Positions 34,914 to 43,248 of a stretch of 64,000 bases of DNA are shown here, piece by piece; within the stretch, counting starts at the first letter, position 1; each line of letters opens with the position of its first letter. The notes beneath the pieces are model-generated. The model was not told the DNA's origin. It was given only the letters and a program-made list of their open reading frames with translations, and searched no databases. Source of the stretch: Phycisphaeraceae bacterium (GTDB lineage Bacteria; Planctomycetota; Phycisphaerae; Phycisphaerales; UBA1924). A program made the position numbers and the translations under genes. The stretch lies in NCBI GenBank assembly GCA_019636845.1, contig JAHBWV010000001.1, positions 3,286,001-3,350,000 of the forward strand, given 5' to 3'.

Positions 34914-36575
34914 TCAACGACGCCGGTTCGTCATGTCCACCCGCTCGAACGCACGCACGGTTCCCTCGAGCAACCGCTTGTCCGCCTCATTCGCGACGCC
35001 GTCGTTGTTGATGTCCGTCGGCGACTCCTCCCACGCCCACAGATCCTCGACATCAACCACACCGTCCCCGTTGATGTCCTCCGTCGAACGCACGATCCGC
35101 GCCAAAGGATCCCCGATCACGATCTGCGCCCACGAAAGAAACGGAATCGACGTGTGCGCCGCCTCCGCCCACGTCAGGTTCCCGAGGATGAAGTTCCGAA
35201 CCACGAAGATCGTGTCCGGCACCGTGTACGCGAACGGCTCGTACACGTTCCCCAGCCCGAACGTCCCGCCCGCAGCAATGAAGTCCGCGATCTGCTCCTG
35301 GTTGAAAGATGTCGTCAAACCCCCGAACGCACGCGCGTTGAAGGACTCCATCGTGTTCATGATCGCGCCAGGCGAATAGTGGAACGACTCGGCATAACTC
35401 GACGACGCCGGAGGATTCGCACCACTCCCACCCGGCTTCGTCCCGTGGTGGTTCGCCCCGTAGTGCGCCAGCAGCAGCACCGGCTCCGTCACCACGATCC
35501 CCTGGCCACCATACGAGATCCGCGGGCCAACCATGAAGTTCGCCGCGTCCGCCAACGCGTCGTAACGGACATTCGCGCTGAGTATCCGACCATCCGCCAG
35601 CAGCGTGTCGCGGCACAACTCGTAGTCGTCCCCCGCGTTCACCTCGGGTATCCCGTGGCTGTTGTCGAACTCGCTGCTCGGAGGGGGCGTCGGCGTCTGA
35701 ACACCGTCGCTGTTCGACTCGTCAAGCACCACAACAACCGAACGCATGTCCACAACGATGTGCCGTGAACGATCGATCAACGCACGCACATCATCAACCG
35801 TGTTCCCATCCAGGCGGCACACAAGATAGATGTCCCCAGGCGACAGACGCCCCGCAGGGTCCGCCGTCGTCGTCCACCAGAACCGACCCGGCGCATACGC
35901 GCCGACAAACGCCTTCGGGCTCGTGATGTGCGTCGTCGGCCACGCCGAGATCGGCTCGGATCGCCCCCAGTACGGATTCACAATCATCCCATCCGCGAAC
36001 GAATCCGCCGCGCCGCCCATCTCCCCTGCCGTCAGATCCTGCCACAACAACGCGAGCTCCGCCTCCATCGAGGCGTTCGTCGCATCGCGGTTCATGTGCT
36101 CGTTGTCCGTCTGCGTCGGGCTGTCTCCGCTGTTGGCATTGTCCGTGTCGCGCACACGGTGGGGCAGTCCCTTCGTCGTCACGATGCAGCGAATCTCGTT
36201 CGTCAGCCCCGACGCCTCCAGATGATTCCGAAGCGGCGTGCGGATCCGCGTGATGAAGTTCGGATACGTCGTCGTCCCCGGAGCCGTCACAGCCGCGCCA
36301 CCAGTCGCGAGATCGAACACATGCACGCCCGGACGCGAACCCGCCACACCCCCCACACCACCCGCCACCTTCGCCGATCCCGCGTAATGCTCCGCCACAA
36401 GCAGACTGTCCGGAAGCCGAGAGTCATACACCACCAGCACCTGCCCCTCAACCAACTGGGGCTGCGCCTCCGCGACGGTCGTCGCAAGCCCGCAGGGCAC
36501 AAACGCGACCAACAGCACACCGACCGACCGGACGATCACCTTCCACAACCCCATACGCTCATCTGCCCGCATCAT
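34914..36575 (-). CDS. Secreted TIGR03790-family protein with dockerin-like C-terminus
   Basis: The start ATG at 36575 has AGGAGA just upstream and gives 553 residues. The signal peptide is VIVRSVGVLLVAFVPCGLAT. The body resembles TIGR03790 proteins of planctomycetes and deltaproteobacteria: QVLVVYDSRLPDSLLVAEHY, FITRIRTPLRNHLEASGL, RCIVTTKGLPHRVRDTDNAN, YLVCRLDGNTVDDVRALIDR. The end carries EF-hand/dockerin-like helices (EDINGDGVVDVEDLWAWEES, DINNDGVANEADKRLLEGTV). It is exported and probably surface-associated. Function is not established for the family. Confidence 0.84.
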   Translation of the reverse strand: MMRADERMGLWKVIVRSVGVLLVAFVPCGLATTVAEAQPQLVEGQVLVVYDSRLPDSLLVAEHYAGSAKVAGGVGGVAGSRPGVHVFDLATGGAAVTAPGTTTYPNFITRIRTPLRNHLEASGLTNEIRCIVTTKGLPHRVRDTDNANSGDSPTQTDNEHMNRDATNASMEAELALLWQDLTAGEMGGAADSFADGMIVNPYWGRSEPISAWPTTHITSPKAFVGAYAPGRFWWTTTADPAGRLSPGDIYLVCRLDGNTVDDVRALIDRSRHIVVDMRSVVVVLDESNSDGVQTPTPPPSSEFDNSHGIPEVNAGDDYELCRDTLLADGRILSANVRYDALADAANFMVGPRISYGGQGIVVTEPVLLLAHYGANHHGTKPGGSGANPPASSSYAESFHYSPGAIMNTMESFNARAFGGLTTSFNQEQIADFIAAGGTFGLGNVYEPFAYTVPDTIFVVRNFILGNLTWAEAAHTSIPFLSWAQIVIGDPLARIVRSTEDINGDGVVDVEDLWAWEESPTDINNDGVANEADKRLLEGTVRAFERVDMTNRRR

Positions 36576-36732
36576 CACTCTCCTGGAGCCGCTCGAACGC
36601 CGGAAGCGCAACCCTCCCGCGGCTCTCATCCACGTCTGGTTTCGGCACTCCGGACCCGCCGGTTGTGCCCGGATCTCTCCGCATCGCCACTCGCATGTAA
36701 TCTACGTCTCACACGCCCCGCCCGGATCACGA

Positions 36733-37098
36733 ATGTCCGAAAACCACACCCGAGATCTGGTTCATGTTCGTATGAATACTCCAGAACGCACCCACTCACC
36801 GACCAACCCGATCCTCTCGCTCGATGCGAGCGACGCGGTCCTGCTGCGCGTCAAGGCCGTCCCCGGTGCCAAGCGTGATGCCATCGCCGGCCCACTCGGA
36901 GACCGCCTCAAAGTCCGCATCGCACAGGTCGCCGAAGACGGACGCGCCAACCGCGCCATCTGCGCACTCGTCGCACGCGCCCTCAACGCCAGAGAATCAC
37001 AGGTCACGCTCCACTCAGGAGCACGCTCACCTGAGAAGGTCCTGCGCATCCAGGGCGTTTCACCCGCAACGATCCGGCAGGCGCTCGGCATCGCATGA
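36733..37098 (+). CDS. DUF167 / YggU family protein
   Basis: Residues ~30-121 match DUF167: AVLLRVKAVPGAKRDAIAGP, DRLKVRIAQVAEDGRANRAI, SQVTLHSGARSPEKVLRIQG. Members are small alpha/beta proteins of unknown role. The first ~30 residues are not conserved; ATGs at 36733 and 36772 are both possible starts. Its stop overlaps mntR by four bases (ATGA), so the two are translationally coupled, which is an unusual association. Confidence 0.87.
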   Translation: MSENHTRDLVHVRMNTPERTHSPTNPILSLDASDAVLLRVKAVPGAKRDAIAGPLGDRLKVRIAQVAEDGRANRAICALVARALNARESQVTLHSGARSPEKVLRIQGVSPATIRQALGIA

Positions 37099-37604
37099 AG
37101 GAGCCCGGCATGAAGCACACACAAAGGCCCGACACGCGCAGCCGAGGACAAACGCCCGACCGCTTCAAAGACACACGCGCCGCGCACGAAGACGAAACCG
37201 CGGAGGACTACGTCGAAGCCATCGCCGACATCCTCAGATCCCGCGGCGAGGCCCGCGTCAGCGACCTCTCGCGCATGATGGGTGTCAGCCACGTCACCGT
37301 CTCCCGAATCGTCACCCGACTCGTCAAGAAAGGCCTCGTCCAGACCGCCCCATACAAGCCCATCACCCTCACACCCGACGGCCTCCTCCTCGCCGAACGC
37401 GCCCGTATCCGGCACGACGCCGTGCTGGCCTTCCTCATCGCGATCGGTGTCCCACGCCCCCAGGCCGAGGTCGATGCCGAGGGAATCGAGCACCATGTCA
37501 GCGATGCCACCATCAAGGCCATGACACGCCTGACTCGCACACTCGCCGATAACCCGCACCCCCGCACCCCTCGCCCCGCTCAGGTCCGCAAGCCCCGCCC
37601 CTGA
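37095..37604 (+). CDS. mntR: Manganese transport regulator MntR (DtxR family)
   Basis: MntR represses manganese uptake genes when bound to Mn2+. The 169-residue protein has a winged-helix N-terminal domain (ARVSDLSRMMGVSHVTVSRI) and a dimerisation domain. The metal ligands of B. subtilis MntR appear conserved: EDYVEAI (Asp/Glu), ARIRHDAVL (His) and VDAEGIEHHVS (Glu, Glu, His). A basic N-terminal extension of ~35 residues is extra. No manganese transporter gene is adjacent in this window. Confidence 0.9.
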   Translation: MKEPGMKHTQRPDTRSRGQTPDRFKDTRAAHEDETAEDYVEAIADILRSRGEARVSDLSRMMGVSHVTVSRIVTRLVKKGLVQTAPYKPITLTPDGLLLAERARIRHDAVLAFLIAIGVPRPQAEVDAEGIEHHVSDATIKAMTRLTRTLADNPHPRTPRPAQVRKPRP

Positions 37605-37785
37605 TCGCGCCGTGTACGGCCCCTCAACCCGCACAACCAGAGCATCCCGCGCGGTGTGAAGCGCAAACCTCGCCCCATCCGCGACGCAAGTGGCAAACAC
37701 CGCACGTAGATCGCATCTCTCCCCGTGCGTCGGTTGCATCGGGGGCGTCCCCCGGATCAGCCGCCGCAGCCGGGAGAGCCCACGA

Positions 37786-38190
37786 ATGGAATTCGATCTT
37801 CTCGCATCCGACACCCATCGAGGCCCGCTCATAGAAGTGCAATCCGTTTTCCCCATCGCGGTCGTCGGCGTCCTCTGCCCCGCCGTCCGCGAGCGACAAG
37901 CCGTCCTCCTCTCCGATGAACTCAGCGACGCCGCACGCCGCGCCGGCTGGCTCCTCGCTGTCTCCTTCGAACGCGTCGAGCACCTCTCCTCGGCATGCCT
38001 CAACATGCTCGTCGATCTCCACACACGCTGCCGACACAACGCGGGATCACTTGTTGTGTTCGGCCTCCCCGACGAGGTCAAACGCATCCTGAAACTCACA
38101 CGCCTCGACGCCTGCATCCCCGTCGCCACCGACGCCGGACACGCCGCGAGCATCCTCATGGGCAACTCGCTCCACTCCCGCGCCGCCTGA
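37786..38190 (+). CDS. STAS-domain (anti-sigma factor antagonist-like) protein
   Basis: The 134-residue protein, starting at ATG 37786 after a GGGAG, has a STAS fold: FPIAVVGVLCPAVRERQAVL, LLAVSFERVEHLSSACLNML, NAGSLVVFGLPDEVKRILKL and TDAGHAASILMG. In SpoIIAA-like proteins a conserved Ser in the DxSxxxSSG position is phosphorylated; here the stretch reads ERVEHLSSACLNML, with Ser-Ser retained. This suggests a partner-switching role with a serine kinase encoded elsewhere. No rsbW-like gene is adjacent. Confidence 0.82.
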   Translation: MEFDLLASDTHRGPLIEVQSVFPIAVVGVLCPAVRERQAVLLSDELSDAARRAGWLLAVSFERVEHLSSACLNMLVDLHTRCRHNAGSLVVFGLPDEVKRILKLTRLDACIPVATDAGHAASILMGNSLHSRAA

Positions 38191-38382
38191 ATCCGCCCCA
38201 CACCGCGCACACCCAGCATCAACTCCACAACGCGCAGTTTCAGCGCATCGAACGCCAGAAAGCAGACCCACACACCCAATCTCGTCCCACCGCTCACGCG
38301 CCGCGAGCCGAGTTCCGATAGCCATGTCCGCCACGCACACGTCGCGCGCGCCCCGCCACGCGCTCGCGACCCGGAGCCGGAC

Positions 38383-39129
38383 ATGCCAACCCCTCGTCCC
38401 TCATCCACCACCAAGCCCCCCACCACCAAACGCGACGATGCAAACCCCATCTGCGTCGTCGCCTTCAACGGGTGCGGCCTCCCACGCCTCCGGGCCCTCG
38501 TTGATTCCATCCACCTCTCCATCACCACACCCACACCCCAACCACCACGCTGGCTCGAAGGGCTCTCCCCAGAACGCGGCATGAGCACGCCCGCCCAAGT
38601 CGCCGCAGACCTCACCAACCATCGCGTCGCGCTCCTCGCCGCCGACCCCCGCGACGCCATCACCGCCAACTACCGCCTCCTCCGCGTCGAACGCCGCTCC
38701 ACAGGATGCTCCCTCGACGACCTCCTCTGCGCCAGGCCCCCCGGCGCAGGCCCCCTCACGCCCGAGTGCCGCCTCGGCCTCCGCGCCTGCATCGACTTCA
38801 TGTCCGCGATCCTCCGCGCCCAGGAGTCCTACGCCGACTTCCTCCTGATCCACGCCTCAGAGATCAACGCCGATCCCTGGGCCGCCGCAGAGCGCGTCGC
38901 CCGCTTCGCCGGACTCGATCCCACACCCGATGATCTCGCCAGAGCCGGCACCCGCGCCGGCCCGATGGGCAGAGCCGCCGACGCCCCACCCGCGCACACA
39001 ACAGTTCTCCCCCTCGAACTCTCCGAAGGGCAGCGCATCTTCGCCTCCGGCGTCATCGCCGAGCATCTCCATCCCGCGCTCAGCATCTACAGATCGAACG
39101 GCAAGCGCGCCGCACGAAGAGCCGCTTGA
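38383..39129 (+). CDS. Sulfotransferase-like protein with degenerate PAPS loop
   Basis: The 248-residue protein resembles the sulfotransferase fold in its second half: VALLAADPRDAITANYRLL corresponds to the 3'-phosphate motif (RDPRDVxxSxY), and DFLLIHASEINADPWAAAER to the C-terminal EDL-type segment. The N-terminal loop is degenerate (VVAFNGCGLPRLRALVDS). Activity is therefore doubtful. It sits between the STAS protein and DUF502, with GC-rich codon use like the neighbours. Confidence 0.62.
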   Translation: MPTPRPSSTTKPPTTKRDDANPICVVAFNGCGLPRLRALVDSIHLSITTPTPQPPRWLEGLSPERGMSTPAQVAADLTNHRVALLAADPRDAITANYRLLRVERRSTGCSLDDLLCARPPGAGPLTPECRLGLRACIDFMSAILRAQESYADFLLIHASEINADPWAAAERVARFAGLDPTPDDLARAGTRAGPMGRAADAPPAHTTVLPLELSEGQRIFASGVIAEHLHPALSIYRSNGKRAARRAA

Positions 39130-39219
39130 TCACCAACCATCCGTACAATCGCCCGCTCACGACGAGCAGGCAAACAGACGCCGCGCACCAAAGAACCGCC
39201 GGCGCCAAACGGATGTGAC

Positions 39220-40074
39220 ATGGCCAAGCGAGAGTCATTCAATACCGATTTCAAACGCTTCTTCTTCAGAGGGCTCGGCATCCTCTTGCCCTCCATCGTC
39301 ACCCTCTGGCTCCTCTGGCAGGCGTTCAGCTTCCTCCTCAAAACCGTCGCAAGCCCCATCAACCGAGGCGTCCAGTGGGTCTACGTCGAAGTCGCACCCA
39401 CAATCGCCGGCACCGACGCGCTCCCCGAGTACGTCCGAGGAAAGCCCGCAACCGACACAGAGAAAGCCATCCCGGACCGCGGCTGGTTCGTCAAAGGAAA
39501 CAAGAAGCAATCCCTCGAACACTTCCGCGCACGCTGGAATGAGAACCCCTGGCTCGGTGCCATCGGACTCTTCGTCGCCATGGGGCTCGTCTATCTCGCC
39601 GGCGTTCTCCTCGGAGGTTTCTTCGGACGACAGGTCTACGCAAGAATCGAAGCGCTCATCGCCCGAATCCCCGGCTTCAAACAGGTCTACCCACACGTCA
39701 AACAGGTCGTCGATCTCATCATCGGCGACAAGGCCATGGCCTTCAACCGCGTCGTCCTCGTCGAGTGGCCAAGACGAGAGGCATGGACCATGGGGTTCGT
39801 CACCGGATCTTCCATCGAGGGCGCACGCTCCGCCGGAGGCGGCGAGATGGTCTCCGTCTTCGTCCCCACAACCCCGACCCCATTCACCGGCTTCGTCGTC
39901 AACGTTCGCGCCGAAGAAGTCAAAGACCTCCCGCTCTCCATCGACGAAGCACTCCGCTTCATCATCACCGCCGGCGTCCTCACCCCCGAAGGACAGAACA
40001 AGCCCCTCTCCGCGCTCGACCGAACGCACCCCACCTCCCAGACGCCGACAACTCCATCCCCATCCCAGCCCTGA
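39220..40074 (+). CDS. DUF502 family membrane protein
   Basis: The 284-residue protein has two transmembrane segments (FRGLGILLPSIVTLWLLWQA and LGAIGLFVAMGLVYLAGVLL). It shows the DUF502 pattern IEALIARIPGFKQVYPHVKQ, FNRVVLVEWPRREAWTMGFV, VSVFVPTTPTPFTGFVV, and the region VKDLPLSIDEALRFIITAGV near the C-terminus. A Pro/Thr-rich tail ends it. Members are widespread inner-membrane proteins of unclear role. hpf follows on the same strand after 125 bases. Confidence 0.86.
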   Translation: MAKRESFNTDFKRFFFRGLGILLPSIVTLWLLWQAFSFLLKTVASPINRGVQWVYVEVAPTIAGTDALPEYVRGKPATDTEKAIPDRGWFVKGNKKQSLEHFRARWNENPWLGAIGLFVAMGLVYLAGVLLGGFFGRQVYARIEALIARIPGFKQVYPHVKQVVDLIIGDKAMAFNRVVLVEWPRREAWTMGFVTGSSIEGARSAGGGEMVSVFVPTTPTPFTGFVVNVRAEEVKDLPLSIDEALRFIITAGVLTPEGQNKPLSALDRTHPTSQTPTTPSPSQP

Positions 40075-40199
40075 CGGGCACCGATCAATGACTCCCCGCG
40101 CACCTGACCCGGCCGCGCGCGTTGCTTATCATCGCGTGAAGACGATTCTCCCTCTCCGGGCATTCGCCCGGGGCGGACGTTGAACAGCAAGGAGCGTCC

Positions 40200-40508
40200 A
40201 TGCGAATCGAGGTCATTGGGCGGGGTCTGGATATCACCGACGCGATCCGCACCTACGCGGAATCAAAGGTCGAGCACATCGGAAAGTTCTTCGACGGCGT
40301 CTCCTCAACCATCGTCACCATCACCAAGGCCGACCACCACCACAAGGGCGAGTACGACGCCGAGATCGTCTCAAAGGTCCCCAAGCACGACCCCTTCGTC
40401 TGCCACGCAAAGCACGAAGACGTCTACGCCGCCATCGACCAGGTGGCACAGAAGGCCGCGCGTCAGGTCACCGAGTACAAGAACCGGCTGCGCGAAGGCA
40501 ACCGCTGA
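40200..40508 (+). CDS. hpf: Ribosome hibernation-promoting factor (short HPF / YfiA family)
   Basis: The 102-residue protein resembles short HPF/RaiA, which binds the decoding centre and inactivates ribosomes in stationary phase: MRIEVIGRGLDITDAIRTYA, ESKVEHIGKFFDGVSSTIVT and DVYAAIDQVAQKAARQVTEY. It has no C-terminal dimerisation domain, so it is the short form. GGAG lies shortly before the ATG. It is followed by ptsN and ptsH, the order seen downstream of rpoN in many proteobacteria, but rpoN is absent here. Confidence 0.93.
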   Translation: MRIEVIGRGLDITDAIRTYAESKVEHIGKFFDGVSSTIVTITKADHHHKGEYDAEIVSKVPKHDPFVCHAKHEDVYAAIDQVAQKAARQVTEYKNRLREGNR

Positions 40509-40541
40509 ACCCGTGCCACATCGGCCAGGAGCGACGAAGGC

Positions 40542-41018
40542 ATGAAGCTCAATGACATCATCGTCCGTGACGCGGTGATCGCAAACCTCAACGCCGTTGA
40601 ACGCGACGACGTGATCGGAGAGATGGTCGACGCCATCATCGCCGCCAACGTCGCCAAGCCCGCCATGCGCGACGAACTCGTCCGCGCCATCCTCGAACGC
40701 GAGAAAAAGGGCTCCACCGGCTTCGGCAAGGGAGTCGCCGTTCCGCACGTCAAGCACAAGGCCATCTCCAAGATGTGCGCCACCATCGGACTCTCCGCCC
40801 GAGGCGTCGATTTCAACGCACTCGACAGGCAACCCGTCTACTCCGTCTTCCTCCTCCTCTCCCCCGAGGACAGGCCCGAAGAGCACCTCCTCGCCATGGA
40901 GGTCATCTTCAAAAACCTCTCCCAGGAACGCTTCAGAAGATTCCTCCGACAGGCCTCCACCGTCCCCGAAGTCCTCACGCTCATCGACGAGGCCGACGCA
41001 CAGGGCTTCCCCGGCTGA
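40542..41018 (+). CDS. ptsN: PTS nitrogen-regulatory EIIA (PtsN)
   Basis: The 158-residue protein has the EIIA-Ntr/fructose EIIA fold, with the phosphoacceptor His69 in GVAVPHVKH. Supporting segments are KGSTGFGKGVAVPHVKHK, SVFLLLSPEDRPEEHLLAME and VIFKNLSQERFRRFLRQAST. It lies 33 bases after hpf and is followed by HPr, so it probably receives phosphate from HPr in a regulatory relay. No sugar-specific EIIB/EIIC is nearby. Confidence 0.92.
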   Translation: MKLNDIIVRDAVIANLNAVERDDVIGEMVDAIIAANVAKPAMRDELVRAILEREKKGSTGFGKGVAVPHVKHKAISKMCATIGLSARGVDFNALDRQPVYSVFLLLSPEDRPEEHLLAMEVIFKNLSQERFRRFLRQASTVPEVLTLIDEADAQGFPG

Positions 41019-41081
41019 TCCCTCGCCACTCCCCCCCACGCCCGCCACCCCCCACTCCCACCACTCCGGAGCCCACACGCC

Positions 41082-41357
41082 GTGTCCGAACGACGGACCA
41101 TCGCGGTGACCATCGTCAATCGGCTCGGGCTCCACGCCCGGCCCGCCATGGCATTCGTTGACCTCGCCTCGACCTTCAAGTCAGCCATCACCGTCAGACG
41201 AGAAGACACCGAAGTCGATGGCAAATCCATCATGCAGATGATGATGCTCGCCGCCACGCAAGGCACAACCCTCGATGTCACCGCCGAGGGCGACGACGCC
41301 GAAAATGCCCTCGACGCGCTCAACGAACTCGTCGCACGCGGCTTCGACGAGGAATAA
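41082..41357 (+). CDS. ptsH: Phosphocarrier protein HPr
   Basis: The 91-residue protein starts at GTG. Its His18 in LGLHARPAMAF is the residue phosphorylated by enzyme I, and Ser49 in DGKSIMQMMML is the HPr-kinase site, so both inputs appear intact. The series hpf-ptsN-ptsH suggests a minimal regulatory phosphotransferase branch; enzyme I and HPr kinase are not in this window. Confidence 0.94.
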   Translation: MSERRTIAVTIVNRLGLHARPAMAFVDLASTFKSAITVRREDTEVDGKSIMQMMMLAATQGTTLDVTAEGDDAENALDALNELVARGFDEE

Positions 41358-41391
41358 CCCCTCGCACGCCATCCGACCGATCTTCCACTCC

Positions 41392-42102
41392 ATGAACCCC
41401 GCACACGCCATCCAAACCCCCCCACGCAACCGCCCCAACCACGCCCTCGCGACGCTCCTCATCGCCTCCCTCCTCGCCGGCTGCTCCTCCACCACACGCT
41501 CGCAACCCGACCCCGACCCCGTCAGACCCGCAGACGCCCAGCCACCCGCGGCATTCCCCGCCACCCGATACTCCGGATTTCTCGGCGACTACGCACGCCT
41601 CCGACAAAGCCCAAGGCACCAGGGAACCCTCTACGAACAATCCGCACGCCTCACCTCATACAACGCCTTCATCGTCGAACCCATCACCTTCCTCCCCCAA
41701 CGCACCGTCCGCGGCACACGCATCACCGACGCCGAATCCGCCGAACTCGCCGCCTCACTCCACGAAGAGACCGTCTCCGCGCTCTCCCTCCTCTACCCCA
41801 TCGCCACCGAGCCCGGCCCCAACGTCGCCGTCATCCGCGCCGCCATCACAGCCCTCGCCGGCGCACGCGTCGATCCCGCAACCGGACAGACCCAGATCGG
41901 CGGCGCATCCGTCGAGATCGAGATCCTCGACTCCACAACCCGCCAGCGCCTCGCCGCCGCCATCGAGTCCGATGTCGTCCGCGATGCAACCCAACCCATC
42001 GAAGAAGACCCCTTCTCCGACGCCCGCCTCGTCTTCCGACACTGGGCCGCACGCCTCAACCTCTGGCTGCGCGACGCCGACCAACTCGCGACCCGACCCT
42101 GA
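41392..42102 (+). CDS. DUF3313-like lipoprotein
   Basis: The 236-residue protein has a lipoprotein signal peptide (ALATLLIASLLAGC, Cys at about residue 31). The body resembles DUF3313: FPATRYSGFLGDYARLRQSP, NAFIVEPITFLPQR, DAESAELAASLHEETVSALS and ASVEIEILDSTTRQRLAAAI. It is likely an outer-membrane or periplasmic lipoprotein. It follows ptsH by 34 bases, but the functions look unrelated. Confidence 0.82.
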   Translation: MNPAHAIQTPPRNRPNHALATLLIASLLAGCSSTTRSQPDPDPVRPADAQPPAAFPATRYSGFLGDYARLRQSPRHQGTLYEQSARLTSYNAFIVEPITFLPQRTVRGTRITDAESAELAASLHEETVSALSLLYPIATEPGPNVAVIRAAITALAGARVDPATGQTQIGGASVEIEILDSTTRQRLAAAIESDVVRDATQPIEEDPFSDARLVFRHWAARLNLWLRDADQLATRP

Positions 42103-42233
42103 TCAACACCCCCATCCCGTGTCACAACCATGTCACCGACCCGGGCCGCACACGCGCCGCACTGCAACACCGCGCCCCCTCTGCCCACATACATTGTGTC
42201 ATCAAACCCCGCCAACACACCCGGGAGCCGCAC

Positions 42234-43139
42234 ATGGCACGCCCCACGCGCCCACTCGTGAACTCCACGCTCGCTCTCATCGGCGCCGCGTCCATCTCGC
42301 TCTCCGTGCACGCGCAGGGCACGCCCGAAACACCCGCCGCTGAGCCGCCAACCCCCGCGGCCGCGCCCCACAAGTGGATGCCCGGCCAGCCGATCACCAC
42401 CGCCGACGATCTCCTCGTCGCCCTCGAAACCGCCGATCTCGAGATCAAGACCTTCAAGGCCGGCATCCGCTACACCCGCATCTTCTCGCTCGCCGGCGAC
42501 GAGCAGATCCGCGACGGCACCCTGTATTACGAGACCCTCGACCGGGGCGACGCGACCACCCCCGCCTCTCGACGCTTCGCCGTCCATTTCACCCAGCTCC
42601 GCGTCGGCAAACGCGTCGAGAAAGAACCCAAGGACTACATCTTCGACGGCGAGTGGCTCGTCGAAAGACTCGAAAAAGACAAGCAGTTCATCAAGCGCCA
42701 GGTCGTGCCGCCCGGTGAACGCTTCGATCCCCTCCGCATCGGCGAAGGACCCTTCCCAGTCCCCGTCGGCCAACGCAGAGACGATGTCCTCAAGCGCTAC
42801 CGCGTCACCATGCTCGCGCCCGACGACGGCGTCGATGCCGACTCGCTCCGCTCCTTCATCAACTCCGGCGATGGCTCCTACCAACTCCTCCTCGTTCCCA
42901 TCGCCGATCCACAAGACGCCGACGAACTCGCCGAGATCCGCGTCTGGTACCGAAAGTCCGACCTCCTCCCGCGCATGGCCAGAACCATCAACCTCGTCGG
43001 AGATGAGTCCATCATCCAGATGCTCAACCCCGAGAAAAACCCCAAAGACCTCCCCTACCGCATCTTCGACACCGCAACCCCAGCACGCGGCTGGAACGTC
43101 CGCATCGAGCCCTACCGAGGCCGCATCGACCCCCCGTAA
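42234..43139 (+). CDS. LolA-like exported lipoprotein-carrier fold protein
   Basis: The 301-residue protein has a signal peptide (STLALIGAASISLSVHAQG) and a long spacer. An outer-membrane-lipoprotein-carrier-type beta fold follows: LLVALETADLEIKTFKAGIR, FAVHFTQLRVGKRVEKEPKD, YIFDGEWLVERLEKDKQFIK, VWYRKSDLLPRMARTINLVG. This matches the LolA/RseB-like curved sheet that carries lipids or lipoproteins. Role in lipoprotein transport is inferred. It sits between the lipoprotein and the peptidase-MA gene. Confidence 0.78.
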   Translation: MARPTRPLVNSTLALIGAASISLSVHAQGTPETPAAEPPTPAAAPHKWMPGQPITTADDLLVALETADLEIKTFKAGIRYTRIFSLAGDEQIRDGTLYYETLDRGDATTPASRRFAVHFTQLRVGKRVEKEPKDYIFDGEWLVERLEKDKQFIKRQVVPPGERFDPLRIGEGPFPVPVGQRRDDVLKRYRVTMLAPDDGVDADSLRSFINSGDGSYQLLLVPIADPQDADELAEIRVWYRKSDLLPRMARTINLVGDESIIQMLNPEKNPKDLPYRIFDTATPARGWNVRIEPYRGRIDPP

Positions 43140-43248
43140 TCAAACTCCCCGCACCTCTCAACGCCCCACCCACGGTTCGCGAGATTCTCGCCAACCGTAC
43201 ACTCATCCTGCGGGTACACGGAACAGTCCAATCCACCCGGAGGCCATC

